A DNA stretch of 64,000 nt, from the NCBI GenBank assembly GCA_021292105.1, contig CM037869.1:50217234-50281233 (forward strand). Reading direction: 5' to 3'. Position numbers and translations under genes: made by a program. The stretch comes from Anadara kagoshimensis. Lineage: Eukaryota > Mollusca > Bivalvia > Arcoida > Arcidae. The notes beneath the pieces are model-generated. The model was not told the DNA's origin and made no database searches. It worked only from the letters and a program-made list of their open reading frames with translations. Shown here in pieces: positions 11,401 to 20,800 of the stretch (the stretch's first letter is position 1; each line of letters starts with the position of its first letter).

Positions 11401-13684
11401 ATCATTTTGATGTATAGAAAAAGGTCATGGGTTCAAAGGTCAAGGTCACAGATGCGAAACAATGCCGAAATAGTTAATTATCTCGAAAACTATAAACTTT
11501 TTGTATAGGCATGTATACTAGAATGTTGTAGGTATTGATACGACGATCATTTTGATGTATAGAAAAAGGTCATGGGTTCAAAGGTCAAGGTCACAGATGC
11601 GAATCAATACTGAAATGGTTAATTATCTCGAAAACTATAAACTTTTTGTATAGGCATATATATTAGAATGTTGTAGGTATTGATATAGCGATCATTTTGA
11701 TGTATAGAAAAAGGTCATGGGTTCAAAGGTCAAGGTCACAGATGCGAATCAATACTGAAATGGTTAATTATCTCGAAAACTATAAACTTTTTGTATAGGC
11801 ATGTATATTAGAATGTTGTAGGTATTGATACAACGATCATTTTGATGTATAGAAAAGGGTCATGGGTTCAAAGGTCAAGGTCACAGATGCGAAACAATAC
11901 AGAAATGGTTAATTATCTCGAAAACTATAAACTTTTTGTATAGGCATGTATGTTAAAATGTTGTAGGTATTGATACGGTGATCATTTTGATGTATAGAAA
12001 AAGGTCATAAGTTCAAAGGTCAAGGTCACAGATGCAAATCAATACTGAAATGGTTAATTACTGTATCTCGAAAACTATAAACTTTTTGTATAGGCATGTA
12101 TATTAGAATGTTGTAGGTATTGATACAACGATCATTTTGATGTATAGAAAAAGGTCATGGGTTCAAAGGTCAAGGTCACAGATGCGAAAACAATACCGAA
12201 ATGGTTAATTATCTCGAAAACTATTAACTTTTTGTATAAGGATGTATATTAGAATGTTGTAGGTATCCATAAAACAATCATTTCGATGTATAGAAAAAGA
12301 TCATGGGTTTAAAGGTCAAGGTCACAGATGTAAAACAATACTGAAATGGTTAATTATCTTGAAAACTATAAAAGTTTTGTATAGGCATGTATATTAGAAT
12401 GTTGTAGGTATTGATACAACAATCATTTTGATGTAAAGAAAAAAGTCATTGGGGTTTAGTTTTTACGTTTTCTTTAAATCTATCAGCTAGCCGTTAGTTA
12501 TCAGGTGAGCGTATAAGGCCCATGGGCCTCTTGTTTTTAGAGAACTGATGGTTGGTTGAATGTTGCTTAATGTCGCATCAGCAATTTTTCAACTTTTTGC
12601 GATGAGAACTATCCAAATAAAAAATGTTAAATTTAAATTCAAGATATTTTTTCAACATTGAAACCAACCTTACTCGTCCATAAAATTGACCAGCAATTCA
12701 TCATTTAATCTTGTTTTTGATGAATATAGCTTTTTTGTTTGTATTTCTAGATTCTCAATCCATGTATATAAATTAACCCAAGCTATGTTTTGTAACTGGA
12801 AGGAATGCCAGGGATTTTTCTGACCTTTTTGGGAAAAGGACCTTGGGATGAAATTGGGAAAATGCTCAACAAAAATGTAATTTTGGGAAAAATCACAACA
12901 ACATATTAGAAATTCTAGACCACTAGAAAACTGGTTATTGAACAAATTATATTGGTGTTCACAGCAAAATAGTACTGTCTTTTGTCTCTATATAAATTAT
13001 CCAGCAAAATGTAGGTTAATATAGATTAAAATCATTATCAGAACGAGATATCCTCCGAATATGATGTTGATGATCTTGTGAATTTTTTTTTTCTCAAAAA
13101 ATTGATAAACATAGCTAATTGGGAATTTTTTACTACAGAATTGGGAAAAATGTATGTTTTTAGCATTGGGAATAAGTCCCTTTACCGGACCCTGTGGATA
13201 CCCAGAAAAATCCCTGAATGCTCTGATGCCAACCCATTTTAGCTCACCAGTCAATACACATAAAAATAGTTCTAGAAAGGAAATTGAAATATAAAAAAAT
13301 ATGACTTTTTATATTTTTTCAGATATTGCAGATGAACATTACAGAAGCTACAATGTAAATAAAGCTAACATTGCCATATTTGATCATCTGAGATGGGCAA
13401 ATAGGGTTTTTCATAATAATGAACCGTGGAAACTAGTGAAAATAAAGGAGAAAAAGGACCACGTTGATTGTGTATTACATGTTGCCATGGAAACATTAAG
13501 AGTGTGTTCAATATTGTTACAGCCTGTTACACCACAATTTTCTGACAAAATCTTAAACAAGTTAAATATTCCAGTAGACTGCAGAACTGTAAAGCATGCA
13601 AAAAGAAAGCTTAAAATTCCTCTTACTGATGGACATGAACTTGATAAAGGACCAGTAAATATAATGAGGAGACTACAACATTAA
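2439..13684 (+). CDS. MARS2: Mitochondrial methionyl-tRNA synthetase, C-terminal six exons (5' exons outside window)
   Basis: Class Ia aminoacyl-tRNA synthetase charging mitochondrial tRNA-Met. Predicted exons: 2439-2566, 4392-4501, 6701-6799, 7472-7583, 9236-9427 and 13323-13684, with consensus AG/GT borders and compatible phases. Motifs in order: [55 protein letters not shown], with its first Lys closing exon 3 and MSKSRGN opening exon 4; then the anticodon-binding helical domain with [15 protein letters not shown]; stop at 13682-13684. About 334 residues are present, against roughly 590 for the vertebrate enzyme, so the HIGH-motif half is upstream of the window. The short C-terminus, without a tRNA-binding appendix, points to the mitochondrial form. 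Oddities: exon 3 needs one more T in the T-run at 6726-6729 to stay in frame, and the 3' half of the first exon is tandemly repeated in the intron. Confidence 0.9.
2489..3099 (+). repeat. 113-bp tandem array made of MARS2 exon 3' end plus splice donor
   Basis: The last 78 bases of the exon ending at 2566, plus 35 bases of intron, are repeated at exactly 113-bp spacing. Donor GT dinucleotides fall at 2567, 2680, 2793, 2906 and 3019, each in GTAAGTAG context. A sixth partial copy ends at 3099. Copies 2-4 carry TAA in place of the TTA leucine codon; copies 5 and 6 keep TTA. Each copy also has TATCCAG just upstream of ACAGAG, a possible weak acceptor. A 55-base pseudo-exon from that acceptor would break the frame, so only the first copy is expected to be coding. 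Confidence 0.93.
3870..4080. mobile_element. Palindromic MITE, CCTGTCTATAAAGGCC family
   Basis: Inverted ends related to GACAGGTTTGA and TAAAGGCCACC. Related copies lie at 8086-8262, 13765-14053 and 46968-47150. All four are near-palindromic and noncoding. The copy at 13765 holds an internal ~100-bp direct duplication. Confidence 0.7.
4098..4365 (+). repeat. Dispersed repeat with (CTGT)n and AGGTCAAGGTCA
   Basis: Holds a CTGTCTGTCTGTC tract, then TGACCTTGAACCAAGGTCA and AAAGGTCAAGGTCACAGGG. A reversed relative is at 40440-40682. It lies upstream of the second MARS2 exon seen here. Confidence 0.6.
4625..5000. repeat. 84-bp tandem array, about 4.5 copies
   Basis: Units carry TAATAGGATCCATATCATTT and GCCATCACAGGGTCTGGTAA. 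TAATAG recurs at 4691, 4775, 4863 and 4947; one unit has a 4-bp insertion. The period is a multiple of three, so long reading frames appear on both strands, but they translate to low-complexity repeats and are not genes. Confidence 0.9.
5010..6700. other. MARS2 intron: AT-rich DNA with dispersed repeat fragments
   Basis: No exon recognised. 5880-5955 is an inverted SINE-tail fragment. At about 6115-6540 a repeat has two ~190-bp direct copies, marked by CCTAAACCCTTCAATGGATT at both ~6230 and ~6400. A poly-T/poly-G tract sits near 6507-6530. The rest is simple AT-rich sequence. Confidence 0.6.
6825..7165 (+). mobile_element. tRNA-derived SINE
   Basis: A tRNA-like head (GTGGTAGCTCAGTAAAGTGC as A box, GGGTTTGAACACTGA as B box) is followed by a body with CCAAGACTTGAAAGTGG and a conserved tail, CAATATAAGTGAAATATT and TTGACTGGGACATTAAAC. 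The same body or tail recurs at 8990-9150, 18050-18250, 29630-29930, 42735-42830 and 55635-55975, and inverted near 16140-16390 and 48280-48940. RNA polymerase III-type SINE inferred from the boxes. Confidence 0.82.
7604..7990. mobile_element. MITE with ACAGGGATTTATC termini
   Basis: Begins ACAGGGATTTATCAGGGTCT and ends with its inverse, AGACCCTTGATAAATCCCTG. TTGGGAAA is repeated inside. A related element with CAGGGATTTTTCTG ends lies at 12805-13217. Both are in MARS2 introns and noncoding. Confidence 0.75.
8086..8262. mobile_element. Palindromic MITE, CCTGTCTATAAAGGCC family
   Basis: Starts CAGTCAAACCTGTCTTAAAA and ends in an inverse related to TATAGACATGTTTGACTG. Copy of the element at 3870. 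It lies in the MARS2 intron between 7583 and 9236. Confidence 0.7.
8990..9150 (+). mobile_element. SINE fragment (body and tail)
   Basis: Matches the 3' half of the SINE at 6825: GGCAAAATTTCTGCACATTC, CCTATAGCTGGCAATGTCTC and the GTGAAATATTCTTGACTGGG tail. The tRNA-like head is missing. It ends about 90 bases before the MARS2 exon at 9236. Confidence 0.75.
10071..10225. repeat. Imperfect inverted repeat (foldback element)
   Basis: AATCCATTATGAGTATCCAT and GGGGTTGAACATTTC are mirrored by GAAATGTTCAACCCC and TTATAATGGATT. A small MITE in a MARS2 intron. The hairpin near 50590-50740 has a similar layout. Confidence 0.65.
10655..12535 (+). mobile_element. Non-autonomous element bounded by GCTCACCTGA and CCCATGGGCCTCTTG, with 145-bp internal repeats
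   Basis: Starts TTAGCTCACCTGACCAAAGG and ends AAGGCCCATGGGCCTCTTGT. The centre (about 11150-12450) is a tandem array of about nine 145-bp units. Each unit carries TCAAAGGTCAAGGTCACAGA and AACTATAAACTTTTTGTATA. A reversed, shorter relative with the same two ends lies at 19540-20675. No protein coded. It fills much of the last MARS2 intron. Confidence 0.8.
12805..13217. mobile_element. MITE with CAGGGATTTTTCTG termini
   Basis: Left end CAGGGATTTTTCTGACC; right end CCAGAAAAATCCCTG. TTGGGAAAA motifs recur inside. Relative of 7604-7990. It ends about 105 bases before the last MARS2 exon. Confidence 0.72.
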
Positions 13685-13764
13685 GAGATATATAAAGATA
13701 TACTGATATATCTGTAAAACTCAACTGATTAATGCTGTACAAGGTTTACCAATACAGAAAAAAT

Positions 13765-14053
13765 ATATCAAACCTGTCTTGAGGGTCACCTGTTTATGAT
13801 GGCAACTGCTTTTAAAGGCCAGACAAAAAAATTCCCAATTACTCTTTATTCATTCTATTTGAACCTGTATATCAGGGCTACCTGTCTTGAGGGTCACCTG
13901 TTTATGATGGCAACTGCTTTTAAAGGCCAGACAAAAAAATTCCCAATTACTCTTTATTCATTCTATTTGAACCTGTCTATCAGGGCTACCCGCCTATAAT
14001 GGCCAGTTTCCTGGTCCCTTAGGTTGCCTTTATAAACAGAATTGACTGTGCTT
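13765..14053. mobile_element. Palindromic MITE with internal ~100-bp duplication, at the MARS2 3' end
   Basis: About 80 bases after the MARS2 stop. The segment with CTTGAGGGTCACCTGTTTAT is duplicated, giving open frames such as 13796-13999 that are only repeat translation. The right end matches the CCTTTATAGACAGGTTTGAC family. It may lie in the MARS2 3' untranslated region. Confidence 0.7.
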
Positions 14054-14249
14054 TTCACAATCGGTTGCTGCCAAATTCATATTACAATATTATAAACACA
14101 TGAAATGTTGTCAAGTGTTTTTCTTATTTATTATCCCCCACCTTTTGAAGAAAGAGGGGGATTTTAAATTCGAGTTCCCACCTGTCTTTTCTTCTGTTTG
14201 TCCAAACTTTTGTCTGTCTGTGCAAATGCTTCAAAACTATAAAGCACTA

Positions 14250-14572
14250 TTTAACGAAATGTTAAAGTTAAGTTAAAGTCTGTCCTGAGCCATTAGGCCA
14301 ATCAGGCCGGAGCTTATCCCGGTTTCTGTGGCGTTAAGCGACTGAGAGTACAAGACTCTCCCCTGAATGGGACGCCGGTCCATCGCAGGGTTAACCCCCA
14401 GCATTTTGCTGGTACTCATTTATTTTTCAGCTGAGTGAACTGGAACAACGTGAAATTAAGTGTCTTGCTCAAGGACACAACACATCGCCTGGTCCAGGGA
14501 TCGAACCCAGGACCTTCTAATCATGAGTCCAATGCCTTAACCACTAGACCACGAACTTCCACTTTAACAAAA
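14250..14572 (-). mobile_element. tRNA-derived SINE, second family
   Basis: Read on the minus strand the head has GTGGTCTAGTGGTTAAGGCA (A box) and GGGTTCGATCCCTGGACC (B box). The body includes GTGTCCTTGAGCAAGACACT. Not a true tRNA gene: no closed acceptor stem, and SINE sequence continues downstream. Confidence 0.75.
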
Positions 14573-15098
14573 TGTGATGCGAAGCATCTACATACTGTTC
14601 ACCTGAGTTGATTTGCTTATTTTTCTTGGATTTTTTGCCTCTTAGACTGAAAAATCTAAAATAGTTAAAATTTTCTTAAAGGACTGACTCAAGGAAAAAT
14701 CTGATTTGATATTTAGCTTCTCTATCTATGTCTTTAATTTGAAATTAATAATTTATTCATTTTGTGAAATTTGCTAAAATATGGGTAACATTTTCCCTAA
14801 AATTTTGATAAAATTGAAAAATGCCCTTATAATGTAATGTCCAGACAAAATTGACAAAATTTTGTCTGGAGCAATTCTTCATAACTATGAAGCACTATTT
14901 CATGAATTTTGGGCAAGCTTCCACATTAATAGATGCGCCTATTGTAACATGAGTTGGTTTGCTCAATTTCCTAGGAGTTATTGCCCTTTGAACGCAATTG
15001 AAATCGGAAAAAATAACCTGTTTTTGGGGGATCCTTATTCACTGAATTTGATTGTTTTTTTTCATGTTTGTAAAGGATAGGTTTGACACATAGTGTAA

Positions 15099-15727
15099 AG
15101 GTAAACAACATTGACCTGTCCACTTGACCTTTAATTTTAATATTTATCACAGACACAGGTGTTTGTTTCTTCTACATAAAGATATTTACATTTATGATGT
15201 TTGATTCTATTAAACTCTGTTTTAGACCAAATGAAGTTATAGGACTACAATTACATTTGCTAATGTGACGTCACTCATTTCCTGCTGACACCTATGCTCG
15301 TGACGTCATTGATAGGCTGTTCCAGGAATTGGAATTGCATGTCGTACACGACAGTGTTTTAAATTTATTTCAGGATTCAAAAACAAAAATAAGATTTTCA
15401 AAAAATGTGAAATGTAAATATAACCATTGAACTGTCTAGAAATGGCGTTTATAGTGCTATAACTTCCATTGCCGTGCAAAGCAAACTAGTCATAATGCAC
15501 TAGCGCGCATTATTCGGTTTGCTTTGCACGGCAATGGAAGTTATAGCACTATAAACGCCATTTCTAGACAGTTTAATGGTGAAATAAGACTAATCAAGTG
15601 TCTTGTGTATACACTAGTGTTATAAATTGCCTGCGAATCCTAACATTACCCATGTAATGGGTGAACCTCCTATATGAATATGCCTAATGAAAGGTCAAAG
15701 GGACAGGTCAATGTTGTTTGACTATAC
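15099..15727. mobile_element. TIR element, AAACAACATTGACCTGTCC family, with a nested palindrome
   Basis: Left end GTAAACAACATTGACCTGTC; right end is its inverse, GGACAGGTCAATGTTGTTTG. Inner flanks also pair (TTGACCTTT with AAAGGTCAA). A perfect-looking foldback element is inserted at 15424-15579. Relatives: 23999-24236, 34900-35255 and 58549-58765. Confidence 0.82.
15424..15579. mobile_element. Near-perfect 63-bp inverted repeat with 30-bp loop (foldback MITE)
   Basis: Arms 15424-15486 and 15517-15579 are complementary with a single mismatch seen (CCATTGAACTG against CCATTAAACTG). The loop, 15487-15516, has a smaller imperfect palindrome. Such identity suggests recent insertion or gene conversion. 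It could form a long hairpin if transcribed. Confidence 0.93.
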
Positions 15728-16134
15728 AACATCAGTTTAACATGTTAAACAAACATAAGGTTTATACTGTAAACCAAATTTTATTCCTCGAGGATTTACT
15801 CGTGTTTATTTCACAAGGACTAAATGGTCCTGAATGTTAATTGTTGTCACCATGTTTCTGAAAATGGTTTTATTTATATCCGATATTCAGCTTAAGTCAA
15901 TATTGCATAAGTTAATATCTGCGAAATGGTTTTGGTAAGAGAATCACGAAAATTAATGGCCAGGAATAAAAATTGGGGTTTCAGTTACTTCTCTTTGGAT
16001 TTATTTATAACATGTACCATACTGTAAAATGTTTATATTTAGTTCGCTATATTTCCGGTCTAGTGTATTTCTGCAAAAATAAAACCACCTTGGTTTTACA
16101 TCCCAGTCAAGAATATTTTATTTATATCAAGACA

Positions 16135-16400
16135 TCACCAGCTATAATTGAAGTGGAAGAAATTTTGACCTTTGCAGTGAGCTCGGGGCAATGTGAAGGG
16201 AGGGTTTTCTACATGCCATGCCTGCCATGATACAAGGGCATCGGTTTTTAAGGTCTCTTCTGGAGAACCCCATGACTTTCATTTCTAAATGCCCAGTGCT
16301 TTTTGAAAGAACAGCACTTCTTTTTTTCAAGTTTTGGTCAGACTCAGCAGAGGTTGGAACCCACAAGCTCCCACAGACAGTGCGAGCATATTTTATCAAG
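16135..16400 (-). mobile_element. SINE, inverted and decayed
   Basis: On the minus strand it has a decayed tRNA-like head near 16345-16395 and the body with CCAAAACTTGAAAAAAAG. The tail (inverse of AAGAATATTTTATTTATATC) is near 16110-16140. Short frames on both strands here are noncoding. Confidence 0.6.
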
Positions 16401-16439
16401 AGGTCAACATTATAACATAAGTTTATCTGTTTCATTAAA

Positions 16440-17540
16440 CATTGGTGTTAACGATCCATATAATTACATATTTTTGCTTATAAGGAAAACTGCAGTTATA
16501 AGGCAAGTTTGTGAAAGAGGGAAAGCCGTATAACACGGGGTTCTCGTACGTATGAAGTAACTAAAAATCTATGTCCTTAGGTTCTATATATATGTTTATT
16601 GAACGGCTTGATGTAATAAATACAACAAACGAAAGTCTTGAAAATACAGAAGATTGAAACATTCATAAATATTTGGTAAATGAAATAAATTACAAAATAG
16701 AATATGCCTAAAATAATTATAAAAATTCAAAAATTGGAAAAATAAATTGTTTTTCTTACCAGATGTTCGTTCTATGTTGATGAAAATAGGTTTTGTAAGT
16801 ATAATGATATGCTGTTTAATGAAATTAGTAAAGAGTTAAATGCAAAAAAAAAAAAAAAAAAACGTGCGCGAGACCAGAATGCAATGGATTTCGTGCGTGA
16901 TTATAGAACCGTGAATAACATATTTATACAAGTATTGCACATGGACAGAGATACGTCACAACACATTACGCATGTTCACTATACACAAAAACGTACATAA
17001 AACAAAGATTTACAGACTACAGACGGAAAATTCAATACTATATACTCTACTCTACTCTATATAGAAAACTTTGGTTACAACAGTATAATTAATATTATTT
17101 TGAGATATAGTTTATGGTCATGGGATTAAATGTCAAGACCGCAAATGTAAAAATACAATAAATTGCTTATAATATCTTATAATATTAGTACATTATATTT
17201 TTCATCCCAAAAATGTTAAGCTTCATCTGATTCAATTTGGTCCGAAGTGTCCAGTAGAATTGTATCCCAAATGTTCTTTATTGATACTATTGTCATATAT
17301 CATTTTTTAAATGTATTTTATGATTAAATACAAAAAATGGTATATGACAGTAGTTTCAAAACAATTGTCAAAATATGCAAGAATTAATTATAAATTAAGG
17401 AAAATATCAGTTAAGGAATAATTGAGATCTGTAACAAAATGCATTTGTTGGTCAATCACTGGAAATGAATTATTTACATCTTGTTTCACAGGAACAATAC
17501 AACTGAACACACTCTAGCAAACTTGTCATAGTTTAATAAA
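16440..17540. other. AT-rich intergenic DNA
   Basis: Between MARS2 and the receptor gene's last exon. I see an A18 run at about 16844, no exon and no recognised repeat apart from a weak fragment of the CCTGTCTATAAAGGCC family near 17240. Part may be the 3' untranslated region of the minus-strand receptor gene. Confidence 0.5.
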
Positions 17541-17544
17541 AAGT

Positions 17545-17888
17545 ACCTGTAACCGTTAATTACAGAATATGTAACTAGTCCCAAGAAAAACTTAACTTTT
17601 TGTGTTGATACAAGGTGATACTGCTAGACGTCTTGATGTAAACTGCAACACTATTACAGAATATGTTACTATAGTTCCAAGAAGAGTTAACATCAAGTTA
17701 ATTTTGAGTTGATATAAGGTGACCCTGCTAGACACCCAGGGGCAATCTGTTACATAACCACAGAATAATTTAACTATAGTCCCAAGAAGAATTTAGATGA
17801 CTGTCGAGTTGGTACAAGGCGACCCTGTTACACTACCAGGTGCAAACTGTAACATAACCACGGAATATGTGATGACTGTCCCAAACAA
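17545..17888 (-). repeat. Tandem duplicates of the terminal exon of the receptor gene
   Basis: About 3.5 copies of a ~100-bp unit. The copy nearest the gene (17793-17888) is the intact last exon. The copies further downstream match it with substitutions (CCAAGAAGAA, ATAACCACAGAATAATTTAA, GGTGACCCTGCTAGACACCC) and keep the TACAAGG/TATAAGG-TGA spacing. They would fall in the 3' untranslated region if the TAA at 17793 is used. Confidence 0.85.
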
Positions 17889-20800
17889 CTGAAAATATAC
17901 AAGATAAAGTATGTTTAGAATTTGCTCGGCAAAACAATAGTCACTAAATATTTTCATGTGTTAGTCAGACACGGCCCTACTTCCCAAATGGAAAGAGTTA
18001 GAACTAGTTGGCCGAGGGATCTAAAGCGCATGTTTTCCAGTCACAGCTCCTTTTACCACCTCACCGCTGGTAGTTCAGTTGGAAGAGCGTTCGCTCCACA
18101 AGTGGGTCTAACCCAAGACTTGAAAATGGGAAGTTCTTTCGCCAAGTACTCAGCATTACAAAATGAACGTTCATGTTCCTTCGGATGATGACTTAAAGTA
18201 AACGAGTTCCCGTGTTACGATAGGCATTGCACGATAAATAACATTGCTGTATAAGGACATTCTAACAAGCTACACATGTCTTGTGTGTGATATCAAAATT
18301 GAGAATGGAAGGATTATAGATCAAAAACAAACATACTAATCCATGTCCGAATCACAATAAAAGTAAAACCTTGGAACTGACAAGTTAGCTTAGACACGTG
18401 AACTTCCACCAGGGAAGTGAGGCCGGGTGCTTCGGAAGGGTAAGCACCTCCTGTTTAGCTAGCTACACCGGCCACGTGTGTAATGAAAATTGTGTGAAAG
18501 AAACATGGAACTATGAGACGTCAAATATATCCAGGGCAATCCTGGACAGAGACACCAAACTTATCAACAATACTGTGATGACGGCCATAAAACTTTTTGA
18601 GGGCCTTGATAAGCCTAGGCTTGCAATATCCCTAAGCCAACAGAACCACAAATGCATCCAGGGTAGTTATTGATATAGATGCATCCTTATTTTTTTTCTT
18701 ATGTAGTTTATGTTTAATTTTGTATAAATATTGTGGTGTGTTCTCGGTTGCCTTGTTGACTCCGACGAAAACGTTGCACTAGTGATATATTTCTATGATT
18801 TCATTTACCGGAAGTTATGCATCTGGAAAGAATTCTACGCTTGCATATCATCATATGCAAAGGGTTGTGTTTAAATTTCAATTTATATTTCTGGCTTATA
18901 TATGGTTCCTTATCCGAGGGTATCACATACTCAGTAGGCATTGATTGTATATTATTGTCAGAAATATACTATTGTCTAAATTTGCTGTTAGTTGAAATTC
19001 AAAATTCAAAATTCCTCAAAATCTAAGGTAACTCCCTCTTGCAAAGTATTTCCTTAGCTAAATTTGGTAAAATATATTTTGGTCCTTTTTGGGTATCAAA
19101 TTTTAGTTTCATAATTTTGGTCCAAGCACTACTGATAAGGAATTGCATTTCGAAACGACTGTCTAGTGTTGTAAAGTTAAAACTGGTATAATATGTAATT
19201 ACCATTAAAATGGTTGATTTATCAACCACAAATAAGCCGTACACACTATATCCAATAGGTGGACCATTTAGACTTGCAGTAAAAATTGCAATCTGAAAAA
19301 GAGAAAAGGGATATTGATCAATATATATAAACTTTGATTTACAATATTTTTGTCACATTTACTAAATATTGATGGTGAACTGGTAAAATATGAAACTGTT
19401 GATGTTTTTCTTAAGTACGATCTTCCTCTCTCATTTCCATTTTCTTAAATAATCTTTGTTTCAAATACCACATGTAGTTGTCAGAAGTAAAAAAATAATC
19501 CACCAATTACATGTATAAAATTGTCATATAATTAGAAACAGAAACAAGAGGCCCATGGGCCTTAACGCTCACCTGTGACCTTGACCTCTGAACTCATAAC
19601 CCTCATTTATATATAATAAAATGATCATTAGACCAATACCTACAATATTCTAGCATACATGCCTATACAAAATATTTATAGTTTTCAAGATAATTAACCA
19701 ATTCAGTATCAATTTGCACCTGTGACCTTGACCTTTGAACTCATGACCTTTATTCATATATCAAAATTATCATTAGACCAATACCTACAATATTCCAATA
19801 TATATGCCTATACAAGGAAGTTATGGTTTTTGAGATAATTAACCATTTCAGTTCTTGCTTGCATCTGTGACCTTGACCTTTGAACCCATGACCTTTATTA
19901 ATATATCAAAACGACCATTGTGCCATTACCTACAATATTCTAATATGTATGCCTATAAAAAGTTAATAGTTTTGCAGTTAATAAACTATAACGGAAATAG
20001 TTGTTCATCTTTGACCTTGACCTTTGAACCCATGACCTTGATCTATGTATCAAAATGATCGTCATGTCAATACCTACAATTAACTGAAAATCCCATGCCA
20101 TTATCACTTGAAATGTTTAAAAAAATAGCATTTTTAACAAAGGTCAAAAACAGGGACATGACCTTGACCTTTGACCTTGACATCAATCGGAAGAAAATCG
20201 CAACACAAGATCAACAGTGAAAACTCCATACAATTATCGTCAGCCGTTATTGAGTTATAACAATACATGTCTCATTATCAAAATTACATAATTTTATGGA
20301 AAAAATGCGTAACCTATTTTTCGTTCAATATTCATGAAAAACACAATTTTAATGTCCCGAGGTATGCTAAATCCAAATATCCAATCAAAATGTGCCTGTA
20401 CCTTCTGGTTCCAAAGAAGAAGATGTTTTTGTCTTTTTGCTATTTTAAGTAACGGCAGCCATCTTGTTGGGCGTGGCCAAACCCCAAACACAATTTTGAA
20501 AGGCTGTTATCCAGGCATGATAATCACCAAGTTTCATCAAATTTGACTTAGTAGTTTTGGAGGAGAAGATTAAAATGTAAAGTTTATACACGACGCACGA
20601 CGCACGACACACGACGCTCGACGGACGGTGATAGATTGCAATAGCTCATCTGAGCCTTTGGCTCAGGTGAGCTAAAAAGGTCAAACAATTAAATTGTTGA
20701 AAAAATTATCCTGCAAATTCAAAAGCTGTTTGTATTTCAGCTAAAATAATAGTTAGCTTTGAAATATATATTTGTCTAACAAAATATTATGAATAGCTGA

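Noticed and set aside
13796-13999. 67-residue plus-strand frame
   Set aside because: Repeat translation of a ~100-bp duplication inside a MITE.
14500-14572. tRNA gene on the minus strand
   Set aside because: Good A and B boxes, but it continues into a SINE body with no acceptor-stem pairing.
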